From IMG/VR virus record IMGVR_UViG_3300027754_000064, positions 1 through 64,000 of that record: 64,000 nucleotides of DNA. One strand, written 5' to 3'. Positions 55,501 through 63,559 of this stretch are shown here, in pieces. The stretch is from a virus. Both the position numbers and the translations under genes were made by a program. The notes beneath the pieces were generated by a model. The model was not told the DNA's origin. It did not search any database and worked only from the letters and a program-made list of their open reading frames with translations. The number at the start of each line of letters is the position of its first letter. The first letter of the stretch is position 1.

Positions 55501-58500
55501 TGATCCTGAGTAGCCGCTTATTCCTGAAGTACCGCTTATACCCGATGTGCCACTAGTACCTGATGTGCCTGAGTATCCACTTGTTCCAGTGTATCCACTT
55601 ATACCTGATGTTCCGCTTATACCTGATGTTCCAGTGTAACCACTAATACCTGATGTACCAGTATATCCACTTGTTCCAGTATAGCCACTTATACCTGATG
55701 CACCACTTATACCTGATGTACCGCTTATACCTGATGTACCGCTTATACCTGATGTACCGCTTATACCTGATGTACCTGAGTAGCCACTAACACCAGTATA
55801 ACCACTTACCCCTGTGTATCCACTTATACCCGATGTACCAGTATATCCACTGACACCTGTGTATCCACTTACACCAGTATACCCTGAAGTTCCTGAATAA
55901 CCACTGCTACCTGATGCTCCCGAGAATCCACTAACACCATTAGTTAATGCTAAGATTAGAGGTAAATTATTACCAAAATTAGTAGAACCTGTTCCTCCCG
56001 AACCTGTTGATACTACTGGAAGTGTCCAATAAGTTGTATTATTTGTAGGAGTACCATTGATTTCAAATATTTGATAATTATTACTTTCGGCAGCATCTTG
56101 TAAAGTAATTAATTCTGTTTGACTTAGTAATGCTAAGAATATCTCAATATCTACTCCATCTGAAGTAACATGGTTTACATATATCTGAGTAGCACTAGTT
56201 TGTGTACTATTGTTCCAAATAATATCCCCAGTTGCAGGAGGCGCACTTTGTGTACTAGTATCAGCAAGATAATTGAAGTAACTACTTGATGTACCTTGTT
56301 TACCACTAGTACCTGAGGCACCGCTGTATCCACTAACACCGCTAGAACTACTATAACCGCTTAAACCTGATGTACCACTGTATCCACTTACTCCTGTATA
56401 TCCACTTGTACCACTTGTACCACTTGTACCAGTGTATCCGCTAGTACCTGATGCGCCCGATGCACCTGAATATCCACTTACTCCTGTATATCCACTGATA
56501 CCCGATGTACCGCTTATACCTGAAGTACCACTATATCCGCTTATACCAGATTCTCCACTTACACCTGTATAACCACTTATTCCTGATGTACCTGAATAAC
56601 CACTAACACCAGTATAACCACTTATGCCTGATGTTCCACTTATGCCTGATGTTCCACTTATGCCTGAAGTACCTGAGTAGCCGCTTGTTCCAGTATATCC
56701 ACTTATGCCTGATGTGCCGCTTATGCCTGAAGTACCTGTGTAACCACTTATGCCTGAAGTACCTGTGTAACCACTTGTACCCGAATAACCACTAATACCT
56801 GATCCTGAGTATCCACTGATACCTGATGTACCACTGATACCTGATGTACCACTTGTACCAGTGTACCCGCTTATGCCTGATGTACCGCTTATTCCTGATG
56901 TTCCACTTATTCCTGAAGTGCCTGTATAACCACTTGTTCCTGATGTACCAGTATATCCGCTTGTACCAGTATATCCGCTTGTACCAGTATATCCGCTTGT
57001 ACCTGAGGTACCACTAGCACCAGTATATCCGCTTGTACCTGATGTACCAGTATACCCACTTACTCCTGAAGTACCTGAGTAGCCACTTGTTCCTGAATAT
57101 CCACTTGTTCCGTCTTGACCATAATACCCGCTACTACCTGAATATCCACTGATACCTGATGTACCACTTGTTCCAGTGTAACCACTTGTTCCTGATGTAC
57201 CAGTATATCCGCTTGTACCAGTATAACCACTTATACCTGATCCTGAATAACCACTTACACCTGAGAATCCTGATGGACCTTGAAGTGGTCCAATATTGGT
57301 ATATGTGTTATCGCCATTACTTAATGCACCATCACCTGCATTATATCCACCACCAGCAGCTAGAACGATATATAAATATCCTGCAGGTTGACCAGATGGT
57401 AATAAAGTAGAGTTCGCAACTGAACCTTGAATAGCGACTGATTGACCTGAGTATCCGCTTCTACCTGATGTACCACTGATACCTGATGTACCTGAGTAGC
57501 CACTTACGCCTGATCCTGAATATCCACTTACGCCTGTGTATCCACTTACGCCTGTGTATCCACTTACGCCAGTATAACCACTGACACCTGATGTACCACT
57601 AATACCGGTGTATCCACTAATACCGGTGTATCCACTAATACCTGATGTACCACTTGTTCCTGAGTAGCCACTGATACCTGATGTACCACTAGTACCGGTA
57701 TATCCACTGATACCTGATGTACCACTTGTTCCTGAGTAGCCACTGATACCTGATGTACCACTATCTCCCGTATAACCACTTATACCAGATGTGCCACTTA
57801 CTCCAGTATATCCGCTGACACCGGTATATCCACTAATTCCTGTCGTACCGCTTGTACCTGATGTGCCACTTGTACCTGAGTAGCCGCTGATGCCTGAACC
57901 TGAATAACCACTTATACCAGATGTTCCGCTTGTACCGGTGTATCCACTGACACCAGTATATCCACTAATCCCTGATGTACCACTTGTTCCAGTATAACCA
58001 CTGATACCCGATGTACCACTTGTTCCAGTATAACCACTAATCCCTGATGTACCACTTGTTCCAGTATAACCACTAATCCCTGATGTGCCACTTGCCCCGG
58101 AAGTTCCTGTGTAGCCTGAAACACCAGTATAACCTGAAACACCAGTATAACCACTGATACCCGATGTACCACTAGCTCCTGTATAACCACTAATCCCTGA
58201 TGTGCCACTTGCCCCGGAAGTTCCTGAATATCCAGAAGTTCCTGAATATCCCGATGTACCACTTGTTCCAGTATATCCTGATATTCCCGATGTACCACTT
58301 GCTCCGGTGTATCCTGATATACCTGATGTTCCAGTATAACCCGAAATACCACTTGCACCTGATGTACCGCTTGTCCCTGAATAACCACTAATACCAGAAT
58401 ATCCACTAGTACCCGATGTACCACTAGCTCCTGTATAACCTGATATACCTGATGTTCCAGTATAACCACTGACCCCAGTATAACCACTGACCCCGGTGTA

Positions 58501-60396
58501 ACCACTGATACCAGTATACCCTGATATACCCGATGTGCCACTAGCACCGGTATAACCTGATATACCAGAATGTCCAGATGCACCAGTATATCCTGATATC
58601 CCCGATGTACCACTAGCTCCTGTATAACCTGATATACCTGATGTTCCTGTGTAACCACTGACCCCAGTATAACCACTTACGCCGGTATAACCACTGACCC
58701 CAGAATGCCCAGATGTACCGCTTGCACCAGTATAACCAGATATCCCTGAAGTACCTGATGTGCCAGTATAACCAGATATCCCCGATGTACCACTAGCTCC
58801 TGTATAACCTGATATACCTGATGTTCCTGTGTAACCACTGACCCCAGTATAACCACTGACCCCGGTGTAACCACTGATACCAGTATACCCTGATGTACCG
58901 ATTGCACCAGTATAACCAGATATCCCTGAAGTACCTGATGTGCCAGTATAACCAGATATCCCCGATGTACCACTATCTCCTGTATAACCTGATATACCAC
59001 TTGTGCCTGAGTATCCACTGACACCTGTATAGCCTGACGTTCCAGTATATCCTGAAGTACCTGTATATCCACTGATGCCTGATGTACCGCTTGCCCCCGT
59101 GTAACCACTGATGCCTGAATGTCCACTTATACCACTTGTTCCTGAATAGCCCGAAGTTCCTGAGTATCCCGAAGTTCCTGAAGTACCTGTATATCCACTG
59201 ATGCCTGATGTACCGCTTGCCCCCGTGTAACCACTAATACCGCTAGTACCTGAATATCCTGATGTACCGGTATATCCACTCGTACCTGATGTACCTGATG
59301 TACCGGTGTATCCACTCGTACCTGATGTACCTGATGTACCACTTGTACCTGAGTATCCACTAGTACCTGATGTACCCGATGTACCCGATGTTCCAGTATA
59401 TCCTGAAGTGCCTGAGTATCCACTGATTCCTGTAAAGCCTGACGTTCCAGTATATCCTGAAACACCGGTATATCCACTTGTACCTGATGTTCCGGTGTAT
59501 CCACTAGTTCCTGATGTTCCTACTGCACCTGAATAACCAGTATATCCACTGTATCCGCTTGTACCTGAAACACCTGAATATCCCGATGTACCTGAAACAC
59601 CACTAACACCGGTATATCCTGAAACTCCTGTGTACCCGCTGATACCACTATAACCACTTATACCTGTATATCCACTTGTACCTGATGTTCCCGACCCAAC
59701 TGCTGAACTTGGATTAATCCAAGATAAATTTCCTGAACCATCAGTCTGTAATATATATCCGCTAGTTCCACCAGACATGTGTATGTTAGATGTACTACCT
59801 AATGTAACATTACTTGTGCCAGTAAAATTAACGTTACCGGATACTGTCAATGTCCCTGTACTGCTAATGTTTGCTCCACTAAGATTAGCAGTTGTGCTAA
59901 TATTACCCGTTGCAGAGATTGCATTTGAAGATATATTTCCAGTGACCGTAAGATTACTACCTATGTTAGCATATCCAGTGGCTATAATATTAGCTAAATT
60001 AGAAAAACCATTTACTAATAAATTTCCACCTATTGAAGCATTACCAGATAATATAATATTAGTAACGTTAGAAATAGTAGTAGGTAGGTCAACCCATAGA
60101 GTCTGAGAGCTAGAAGTAATAGAGGTATCTTGACTACCATTAGCATCACGACCTATGCTTAGTGTGCTTGTGTGAACTTGAACGCAGGCAATGTTAGCAG
60201 TAACGATAACATTACCAGTTGGACTACTTACTGTTATACCAGCTCCAGGAGTCCTATTGATTGATGAAACCGCTGCGCCTTGTAGGCCTGAATAAATTTC
60301 TGTAAAGTTTTCTTGTACTTTTTGAAAGGCCGTTCTTATCGCATCCGCATCCGGATCGTCAGGAAACGTACCAAAGTCTATATTCTGCTGGCTCAT
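52534..60396 (-). CDS. Giant collagen-like fibre protein (2620 aa)
   Basis: The N-terminal region (MSQQNIDFGTFPDDPDADAI, then IRTAFQKVQENFTEIYSG) is a fibre-attachment helix, followed by beta-helix-like units ending YILQTDGSGNLSWINP. About 1400 residues are Gly-X-Y triplets (GYTGTSGISGYSG) in three blocks, almost free of proline, with Ser or Thr at nearly every third position. Between blocks are a short VANSTLLPSGQPAGYLYIVL domain and the SSYFNYLAD domain shared with the 1675-residue protein. The last 770 residues are beta-helix-like (GNANVGNIGTAQVLAS; SAVGNANVFVVTGTGANITG), ending LAANAGLTQVANATIQFIAP. A trimeric, very long side fibre or capsid fibre is likely. Its late promoter is at 60420. 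Confidence 0.88.
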   Translation of the reverse strand: MSQQNIDFGTFPDDPDADAIRTAFQKVQENFTEIYSGLQGAAVSSINRTPGAGITVSSPTGNVIVTANIACVQVHTSTLSIGRDANGSQDTSITSSSQTLWVDLPTTISNVTNIILSGNASIGGNLLVNGFSNLANIIATGYANIGSNLTVTGNISSNAISATGNISTTANLSGANISSTGTLTVSGNVNFTGTSNVTLGSTSNIHMSGGTSGYILQTDGSGNLSWINPSSAVGSGTSGTSGYTGISGYSGISGYTGVSGYTGVSGVSGTSGYSGVSGTSGYSGYTGYSGAVGTSGTSGYTGTSGTSGYTGVSGYTGTSGFTGISGYSGTSGYTGTSGTSGTSGTSGYSGTSGTSGTSGTSGYTGTSGTSGTSGYTGTSGYSGTSGISGYTGASGTSGISGYTGTSGTSGYSGTSGYSGTSGISGHSGISGYTGASGTSGISGYTGTSGYTGTSGYTGVSGYSGTSGISGYTGDSGTSGISGYTGTSGTSGISGYTGAIGTSGYTGISGYTGVSGYTGVSGYTGTSGISGYTGASGTSGISGYTGTSGTSGISGYTGASGTSGHSGVSGYTGVSGYTGVSGYTGTSGISGYTGASGTSGISGYTGASGHSGISGYTGASGTSGISGYTGISGYTGVSGYTGVSGYTGTSGISGYTGASGTSGTSGYSGISGYSGTSGTSGASGISGYTGTSGISGYTGASGTSGISGYTGTSGTSGYSGTSGYSGTSGASGTSGISGYTGASGTSGISGYTGVSGYTGVSGYTGTSGASGTSGISGYTGTSGTSGISGYTGTSGTSGISGYTGTSGTSGISGYTGVSGYTGTSGTSGISGYSGSGISGYSGTSGTSGTSGTTGISGYTGVSGYTGVSGTSGISGYTGDSGTSGISGYSGTSGTSGISGYTGTSGTSGISGYSGTSGTSGISGYTGISGYTGISGTSGVSGYTGVSGYTGVSGYTGVSGYSGSGVSGYSGTSGISGTSGRSGYSGQSVAIQGSVANSTLLPSGQPAGYLYIVLAAGGGYNAGDGALSNGDNTYTNIGPLQGPSGFSGVSGYSGSGISGYTGTSGYTGTSGTSGYTGTSGTSGISGYSGSSGYYGQDGTSGYSGTSGYSGTSGVSGYTGTSGTSGYTGASGTSGTSGYTGTSGYTGTSGYTGTSGTSGYTGTSGISGTSGISGTSGISGYTGTSGTSGISGTSGISGYSGSGISGYSGTSGYTGTSGISGYTGTSGISGTSGISGYTGTSGYSGTSGISGTSGISGTSGISGYTGVSGYSGTSGISGYTGVSGESGISGYSGTSGISGTSGISGYTGVSGYSGASGASGTSGYTGTSGTSGTSGYTGVSGYSGTSGLSGYSSSSGVSGYSGASGTSGKQGTSSSYFNYLADTSTQSAPPATGDIIWNNSTQTSATQIYVNHVTSDGVDIEIFLALLSQTELITLQDAAESNNYQIFEINGTPTNNTTYWTLPVVSTGSGGTGSTNFGNNLPLILALTNGVSGFSGASGSSGYSGTSGYTGVSGYTGVSGYTGTSGISGYTGVSGYTGVSGYSGTSGISGTSGISGTSGISGTSGISGASGISGYTGTSGYTGTSGISGYTGTSGISGTSGISGYTGTSGYSGTSGTSGTSGISGTSGISGYSGSGISGYTGTSGISGYTGVSGYTGVSGYSGTSGISGYTGTSGTSGISGTSGISGTSGISGYSGSGISGYTGTSGISGYTGVSGYTGVSGYTGVSGYTGVSGVSGYTGTSGTSGISGYTGTSGRSGYSGTSGISGYTGISGYTGVSGTSGISGYTGVSGYTGISGYTGVSGYSGNAGVSGYSGSGVSGYSGTSGYSGVAGTSTSLNATNDTTTNPLYPVMVAAAGSTQTVKVSTSGLAFNASSNVLTVGSGTGGNITGSNVISANTFIGTLANGNSNVYIATANGNVTIAAVGNTTLTITGTGANISGTANISGNANVGNIGTAQVLASANVTSPQLISNIATGTAPLVVTSTTRVSNLSVAYANVSDYSTITTASTGNYYVNFTNALTGNVQMNANAAFVANTSNGALYATTFVGNLYGILANGNSNVNIATANGNVTIAAVGNTTLTITGTGANISGTANISGNANTGNLGTTTLIATTGNITTVNGNIANASTIIANAANGTVFANNYTASGAATGNANVSTITGNLGIRAIFSTYTDNSAAASATIANAAIHAIAAPNLAAANATVTFTNAATFYIAGAPVANTNATITNPYSLFVAAGNSYLAGNVTFAGNLIGIHANGNSNVNIPAANGNVNISAAGNANVFVVTGTGANITGTANISGNANVGSLGFGSGVITGTGNITGGNLIGIIAAGSNTITTTGNITGGNLIGIHANGNSNVNIPAANGNVNISAVGNANVLVVTGTGANITGTANITGNTNVGNITVGSGTGGNITGANLVSANYFTGTFINGNSNISIVANANINLSAVGNANVFVVTGTGANITGTANISGNANVGNLGFGSGVITGTGNITGGNLIGIVAAGSNTISTTGNISAGNVTVTSYHIRSVGTAISAAGSTQGTATALTKEMNIVSTVLSGNGVVLPTAVAGMVLTITNSSANSLLVYPATGAAINALAANAGLTQVANATIQFIAPTTTQWYTVGATYA
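54905..59700 (-). repeat. Collagen-like GXY repeat blocks of the 2620-aa protein
   Basis: GXY-coding blocks lie at about 57440-59700, 56295-57275 and 54905-55940. Codons alternate GGN with TA(C/T), AC(N) or AT(N) and with TCN/ACN, giving 9-base units. Higher-order units of 18, 27, 36 and about 180 bases are visible. Confidence 0.9.
58412..58995 (-). repeat. About 180-bp tandem higher-order repeat in the collagen block
   Basis: The plus-strand string CCCGATGTACCACTA begins at 58412, 58601, 58781 and 58961, so the spacing is 189, 180 and 180 bases. Bases 58741-58800 and 58921-58980 differ at one of 60 positions, and 58621-58680 and 58801-58860 also differ at about one of 60. One unit encodes 60 residues (20 GXY triplets). 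The near-identity at synonymous sites points to recent tandem duplication. Confidence 0.85.
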
Positions 60397-60419
60397 CCTA
60401 TCATTACCTCTTTATTCTA

Positions 60420-60428
60420 GTATTTATC
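60420..60428 (-). promoter_or_regulatory. Late promoter (ATAAATA type) of the giant fibre gene
   Basis: The minus strand reads GATAAATAC followed by TAG, 23 bases before the ATG at 60396, with AAAGAGG between. The longer context GATAAATACTAG also occurs at 42811 and 63551, suggesting an extended consensus. Confidence 0.7.
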
Positions 60429-60454
60429 GTTTTGAGATAAAGAACGCCATAGCC

Positions 60455-60483
60455 AAAAAAATACCCAGCTAAGCTGGGTATTT
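60455..60483 (-). terminator. Rho-independent terminator before the giant fibre gene
   Basis: On the minus strand ATACCCAGCTTAGCTGGGTAT forms a stem (bases split 10/10 around a short centre) followed by TTTTTTT. It follows the stop of the 798-residue gene at 60498 and precedes the promoter at 60420, so the fibre gene is a separate transcription unit. Confidence 0.88.
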
Positions 60484-60497
60484 CTTATCAGTTGCTT

Positions 60498-62894
60498 TTA
60501 CTTTATTCCTGCTAATTTCTTCCAATCAGCCACAAAATTTTCATTAACACCAGTACGCTGCCCCTGATGAGCAATCACTGGGATAGTTGTCTGACCAGTT
60601 GATTTTTGCTTATTCAAGCCACCTGAAATAACTTTAGTCATAAACGCAATATCTTGCTCAAATCCTGCATCTGTCCCTTTGCCTGGACCTCCACCAACTT
60701 GATTAGCCCATTCATTGACATTTTGAAATTCATCGTCTGTTGCAATTGCCTGATCTTCCGCTGCTTCAGCATTTTCATCAGCAGTTGTTTCTGCTGCGCC
60801 TGAATCAGGAGGATTATCTTCTGCTACATTGTAAGTCATTTGGTCTTCTGATTCTACTTCATCAACCATTTCTTTGTCATCACACTGGCAATCGCTTTCC
60901 ATGTAACCACACTCATTACACTCTTCTTCATGATCTCCATGGTCGTGATCGGTATGACCTTGTTCTTCTTCGTAATCTCCATCACTACCTGACGTGTCAC
61001 CGCCAGTTAATTTTTTCATTAATGCCATCATACCATCATGATCATCAACTACTTCAATACCACCTGGTGCTGTTCTAGGAGTTTCTTCACCGGGTGCGAA
61101 CCCTTTGCTTTCATCTCCACCAAACAAACCTAAGCCTGCTGATTTGATTAAGCCTAACAACTGGTCGGCTTCGCCATCTTGTGCTGATACGCTTACTGAA
61201 TCAGGGGAACCTTGATGACCTTTAGAGATAGAAACAGTCATACCTTCATTTACTTCTTTACCTTCTAAGATAGCAGTTAATTGCTTATCCCATGATTCAA
61301 AAGCAAATTCATCTAGTACATCGCTATCTTTGAAAGTTTGACCAAACGCTTTGAATGTATCGCCTGGCTTACGGGCTTGTTGCTTCATGTATTCACCACG
61401 ACCAACTTCCATCATATCATCTTCTTCTAATCCATGAGCACCGTAACTAGCCATTGTGTCAACTACATCATGTTGTGATTCTTCACCGACATAACCTAAA
61501 ATAGGTTGTTGACCATAGCACTCATCAAGACCACACTTGTAACCTTCATGATACTGTCTTGCTTCTTCCATATCATCATGGCGACAGTTATATGCTTGTT
61601 TGCTTAAACCATGTGCCTTACCTTCATGATAGGCTGCTTTTAAGTGATGGTCTCTACCTTCTTTAACAGCCTTCTTTTTCTTGTCGGCTGCAGCCTTTTT
61701 CATAGATTCTTTTGTATTGCCGTCATTGTCAATATCAGGGAAATCTGGCTTAGCGGCTTCTTTAACTGTTTTCTTTTTCATATCGTATTCAATGTCCTTA
61801 GCAACTTTTTTACCCGCACGTTCTGCTTTATTATCCTCAGCACTGCGCTTTTTACCATGTATGCTATCTTTTACTTTTTCATCATACTCAATATCTTTAG
61901 CTACTTTCTTGCCTGCTTTTTCAGCCTTATCATCTTTCTTTGCTGCTGCATCGGCTTTTTTCTTTGCTTCGCTAATAGGACTCATTAAACTGTCATTTGG
62001 AGGAATATCAGCCTCGTCAGTTTTTTTACGGAACTTACCTAAAGTTTTTGCAAGATTTGCTTGCTTTTCAGTACTAGCAGGATAATCTTCTTTATTAGAT
62101 AATACTTTACTAGCAAATGAAGATGTACTCATTCCATGTGATTTTGCTTTTTTAGTGAAAGCACCTGGATGCTTGATAGCGCCTTTGATCCACTTTTCAT
62201 TACCTTCTTCCATATCTTCTTCATCTAGTGGCTGAGTTGTACCAGGCTTTGTTAATTGTACTTGCCCTGTGTTAACTAAATCACCTAATTTTTTAACTTG
62301 GTCTGCTGAACCTACAGCAATAGTTTGACCTGTTTGTGTAGTCATTGTTGCAGGAGGCTTTTGTCCAGCAGGCTGGCCTGGCTTTACCATTACTTTCTGT
62401 GAAGGACTAGGTGCAGTAGCAGTTGATGTTGTGGTAGCAGTATTTTCTGCTAATACGCTTTCTACTCTTTCAACCCAATCTTTTAAACTTTTCTTTTTAG
62501 TAGCGCCTTCTTCTTTATCTTGAGGAGATTTATGTACTGTACCTTTTTTACCTGGTAATGATTTAGGCATTTTACCAATCATAACACTTTGTAGGTCTTT
62601 TGCACCAGAGTATCTATCTTTAGTATATGCTTCTCCACCTGCTTTCTTGGGACGACCACGACCACGCTTCTCTGCGCTAGAAGAGGTATCATCATCAGGA
62701 TCTTGATCAGGATCACCTAACTCATCTGATGTTTTTCCATACTTACCTATTTTACCAGCAACTGGTGTGCCTCTTTTCATATTAGGCTTATCACTAAAAT
62801 CACCAGTCTTACCTACACGGTATGATGGTGAATAGCTTGCTTCTTTAGCCTCATTAAGCTGAGCCATTTTTGATAATAAATCTTTCATGTCCAT
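60498..62894 (-). CDS. Large disordered protein with AT-hook-like motif and Cys/His cluster
   Basis: This 798-residue protein starts MDMKDLLSKMAQLNEAKEAS and is dominated by charged low-complexity sequence. It contains an AT-hook-like KRGRGRPKK (76-84), two copies of AGKKVAKDIEYD separated by about 35 residues, a PDFPDIDNDGNTKESMKKA segment with a DxDxDG calcium-loop-like motif common in marine phage proteins, a His-rich stretch (DHDHGDHEEE) next to CNECGYMESDCQCDD, and a conserved-looking C-terminus (NENFVADWKKLAGIK). DNA-binding, internal head protein or scaffold roles are possible; I cannot choose. AAGGAAC precedes the ATG, and a second ATG at 62888 is an alternative. A terminator follows. 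Confidence 0.7.
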   Translation of the reverse strand: MDMKDLLSKMAQLNEAKEASYSPSYRVGKTGDFSDKPNMKRGTPVAGKIGKYGKTSDELGDPDQDPDDDTSSSAEKRGRGRPKKAGGEAYTKDRYSGAKDLQSVMIGKMPKSLPGKKGTVHKSPQDKEEGATKKKSLKDWVERVESVLAENTATTTSTATAPSPSQKVMVKPGQPAGQKPPATMTTQTGQTIAVGSADQVKKLGDLVNTGQVQLTKPGTTQPLDEEDMEEGNEKWIKGAIKHPGAFTKKAKSHGMSTSSFASKVLSNKEDYPASTEKQANLAKTLGKFRKKTDEADIPPNDSLMSPISEAKKKADAAAKKDDKAEKAGKKVAKDIEYDEKVKDSIHGKKRSAEDNKAERAGKKVAKDIEYDMKKKTVKEAAKPDFPDIDNDGNTKESMKKAAADKKKKAVKEGRDHHLKAAYHEGKAHGLSKQAYNCRHDDMEEARQYHEGYKCGLDECYGQQPILGYVGEESQHDVVDTMASYGAHGLEEDDMMEVGRGEYMKQQARKPGDTFKAFGQTFKDSDVLDEFAFESWDKQLTAILEGKEVNEGMTVSISKGHQGSPDSVSVSAQDGEADQLLGLIKSAGLGLFGGDESKGFAPGEETPRTAPGGIEVVDDHDGMMALMKKLTGGDTSGSDGDYEEEQGHTDHDHGDHEEECNECGYMESDCQCDDKEMVDEVESEDQMTYNVAEDNPPDSGAAETTADENAEAAEDQAIATDDEFQNVNEWANQVGGGPGKGTDAGFEQDIAFMTKVISGGLNKQKSTGQTTIPVIAHQGQRTGVNENFVADWKKLAGIK

Positions 62895-62905
62895 TTTTGT
62901 GTTCC

Positions 62906-63532
62906 TTATCTATTGAACTTAGCGCCAGTCGCTGGTTTATTTGGTCTAGTAATCTTACTCATTGGGCTATTGTCGCCCCTAGGATCTTGAGGTATAACTT
63001 TGAATGGATCAAATGCTGGTTGAGTTTTTTGTCCTGAATAAGGAATATCAATTTCATTATCCTTCATTTGATCTTTAATGCTTGTCAAATATGACTCGCC
63101 ATATGCTTTGCTAGCCTCTTTACTGCCTGGTGCTGAACCCATTTCGTTTTTAGTCAATAATGGGCTTTCTTTCATTTGGTTAGCATACTCATCTGATTCT
63201 GTATTAATACTGTCGTTATAATCAGTATTAACTAAACGAACCATATCAACATTATATCCACACAACTGTGCTATTTGTTGAACCATTGGTTCTGTAGCTG
63301 GATATCTAAATTTACATTTGATAATAGTTACAGATTGATTGCTTAAATTAGGAAAACCATATGGATCTTTTTGAATAGGCGTGGTTGTAGGAGCACTGAT
63401 ATCGATAGGATCAAACTTACTTAGATTGTACTTGAATAAATCTAAGAAGTTTTTATCAACATCACCTGCAATTTTAATCGTGCAGTTATATGTATGCACA
63501 CTTTCAGTAATATATTTTTTAAGGCTTTTCAT
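62906..63532 (-). CDS. Conserved-looking unknown phage protein
   Basis: This 208-residue protein starts MKSLKKYITESVHTYNCTIK. The first 110 residues look folded, with a ferredoxin-like alternation (YNCTIKIAGDVDKNFLDLFK, VTIIKCKFRYPATEPMVQQI, LCGYNVDMVRLVNTDYND). The remainder is polar, Pro/Ser/Lys-rich and probably disordered. Proteins with this KxYITES...IAGDVD opening are familiar near head genes of large T4-like phages, but their function is unknown to me. It has its own late promoter at 63551-63559. Confidence 0.65.
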   Translation of the reverse strand: MKSLKKYITESVHTYNCTIKIAGDVDKNFLDLFKYNLSKFDPIDISAPTTTPIQKDPYGFPNLSNQSVTIIKCKFRYPATEPMVQQIAQLCGYNVDMVRLVNTDYNDSINTESDEYANQMKESPLLTKNEMGSAPGSKEASKAYGESYLTSIKDQMKDNEIDIPYSGQKTQPAFDPFKVIPQDPRGDNSPMSKITRPNKPATGAKFNR

Positions 63533-63550
63533 TGCATGTTCCCGTATCTA

Positions 63551-63559
63551 GTATTTATC
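63551..63559 (-). promoter_or_regulatory. Late promoter (ATAAATA type)
   Basis: The minus strand reads GATAAATAC followed by TAG, 18 bases before the ATG at 63532. It overlaps the stop codon of the small terminase gene (63558-63560). Confidence 0.65.

Noticed and set aside
57912-59504. Long alternative-frame open reading frames inside the collagen gene (for example 57912-58676 and 58677-59126)
   Set aside because: They arise because 9-base repeats avoid stops in several frames; they are low-complexity Val/Gln/Leu-rich, lack ribosome-binding sites and lie inside a clear gene.
54905-59700. Dense short direct repeats that resemble a CRISPR array or satellite DNA
   Set aside because: The repeats keep one open frame of Gly-X-Y codons over the whole region with no unique spacers; they are protein-coding collagen repeats.
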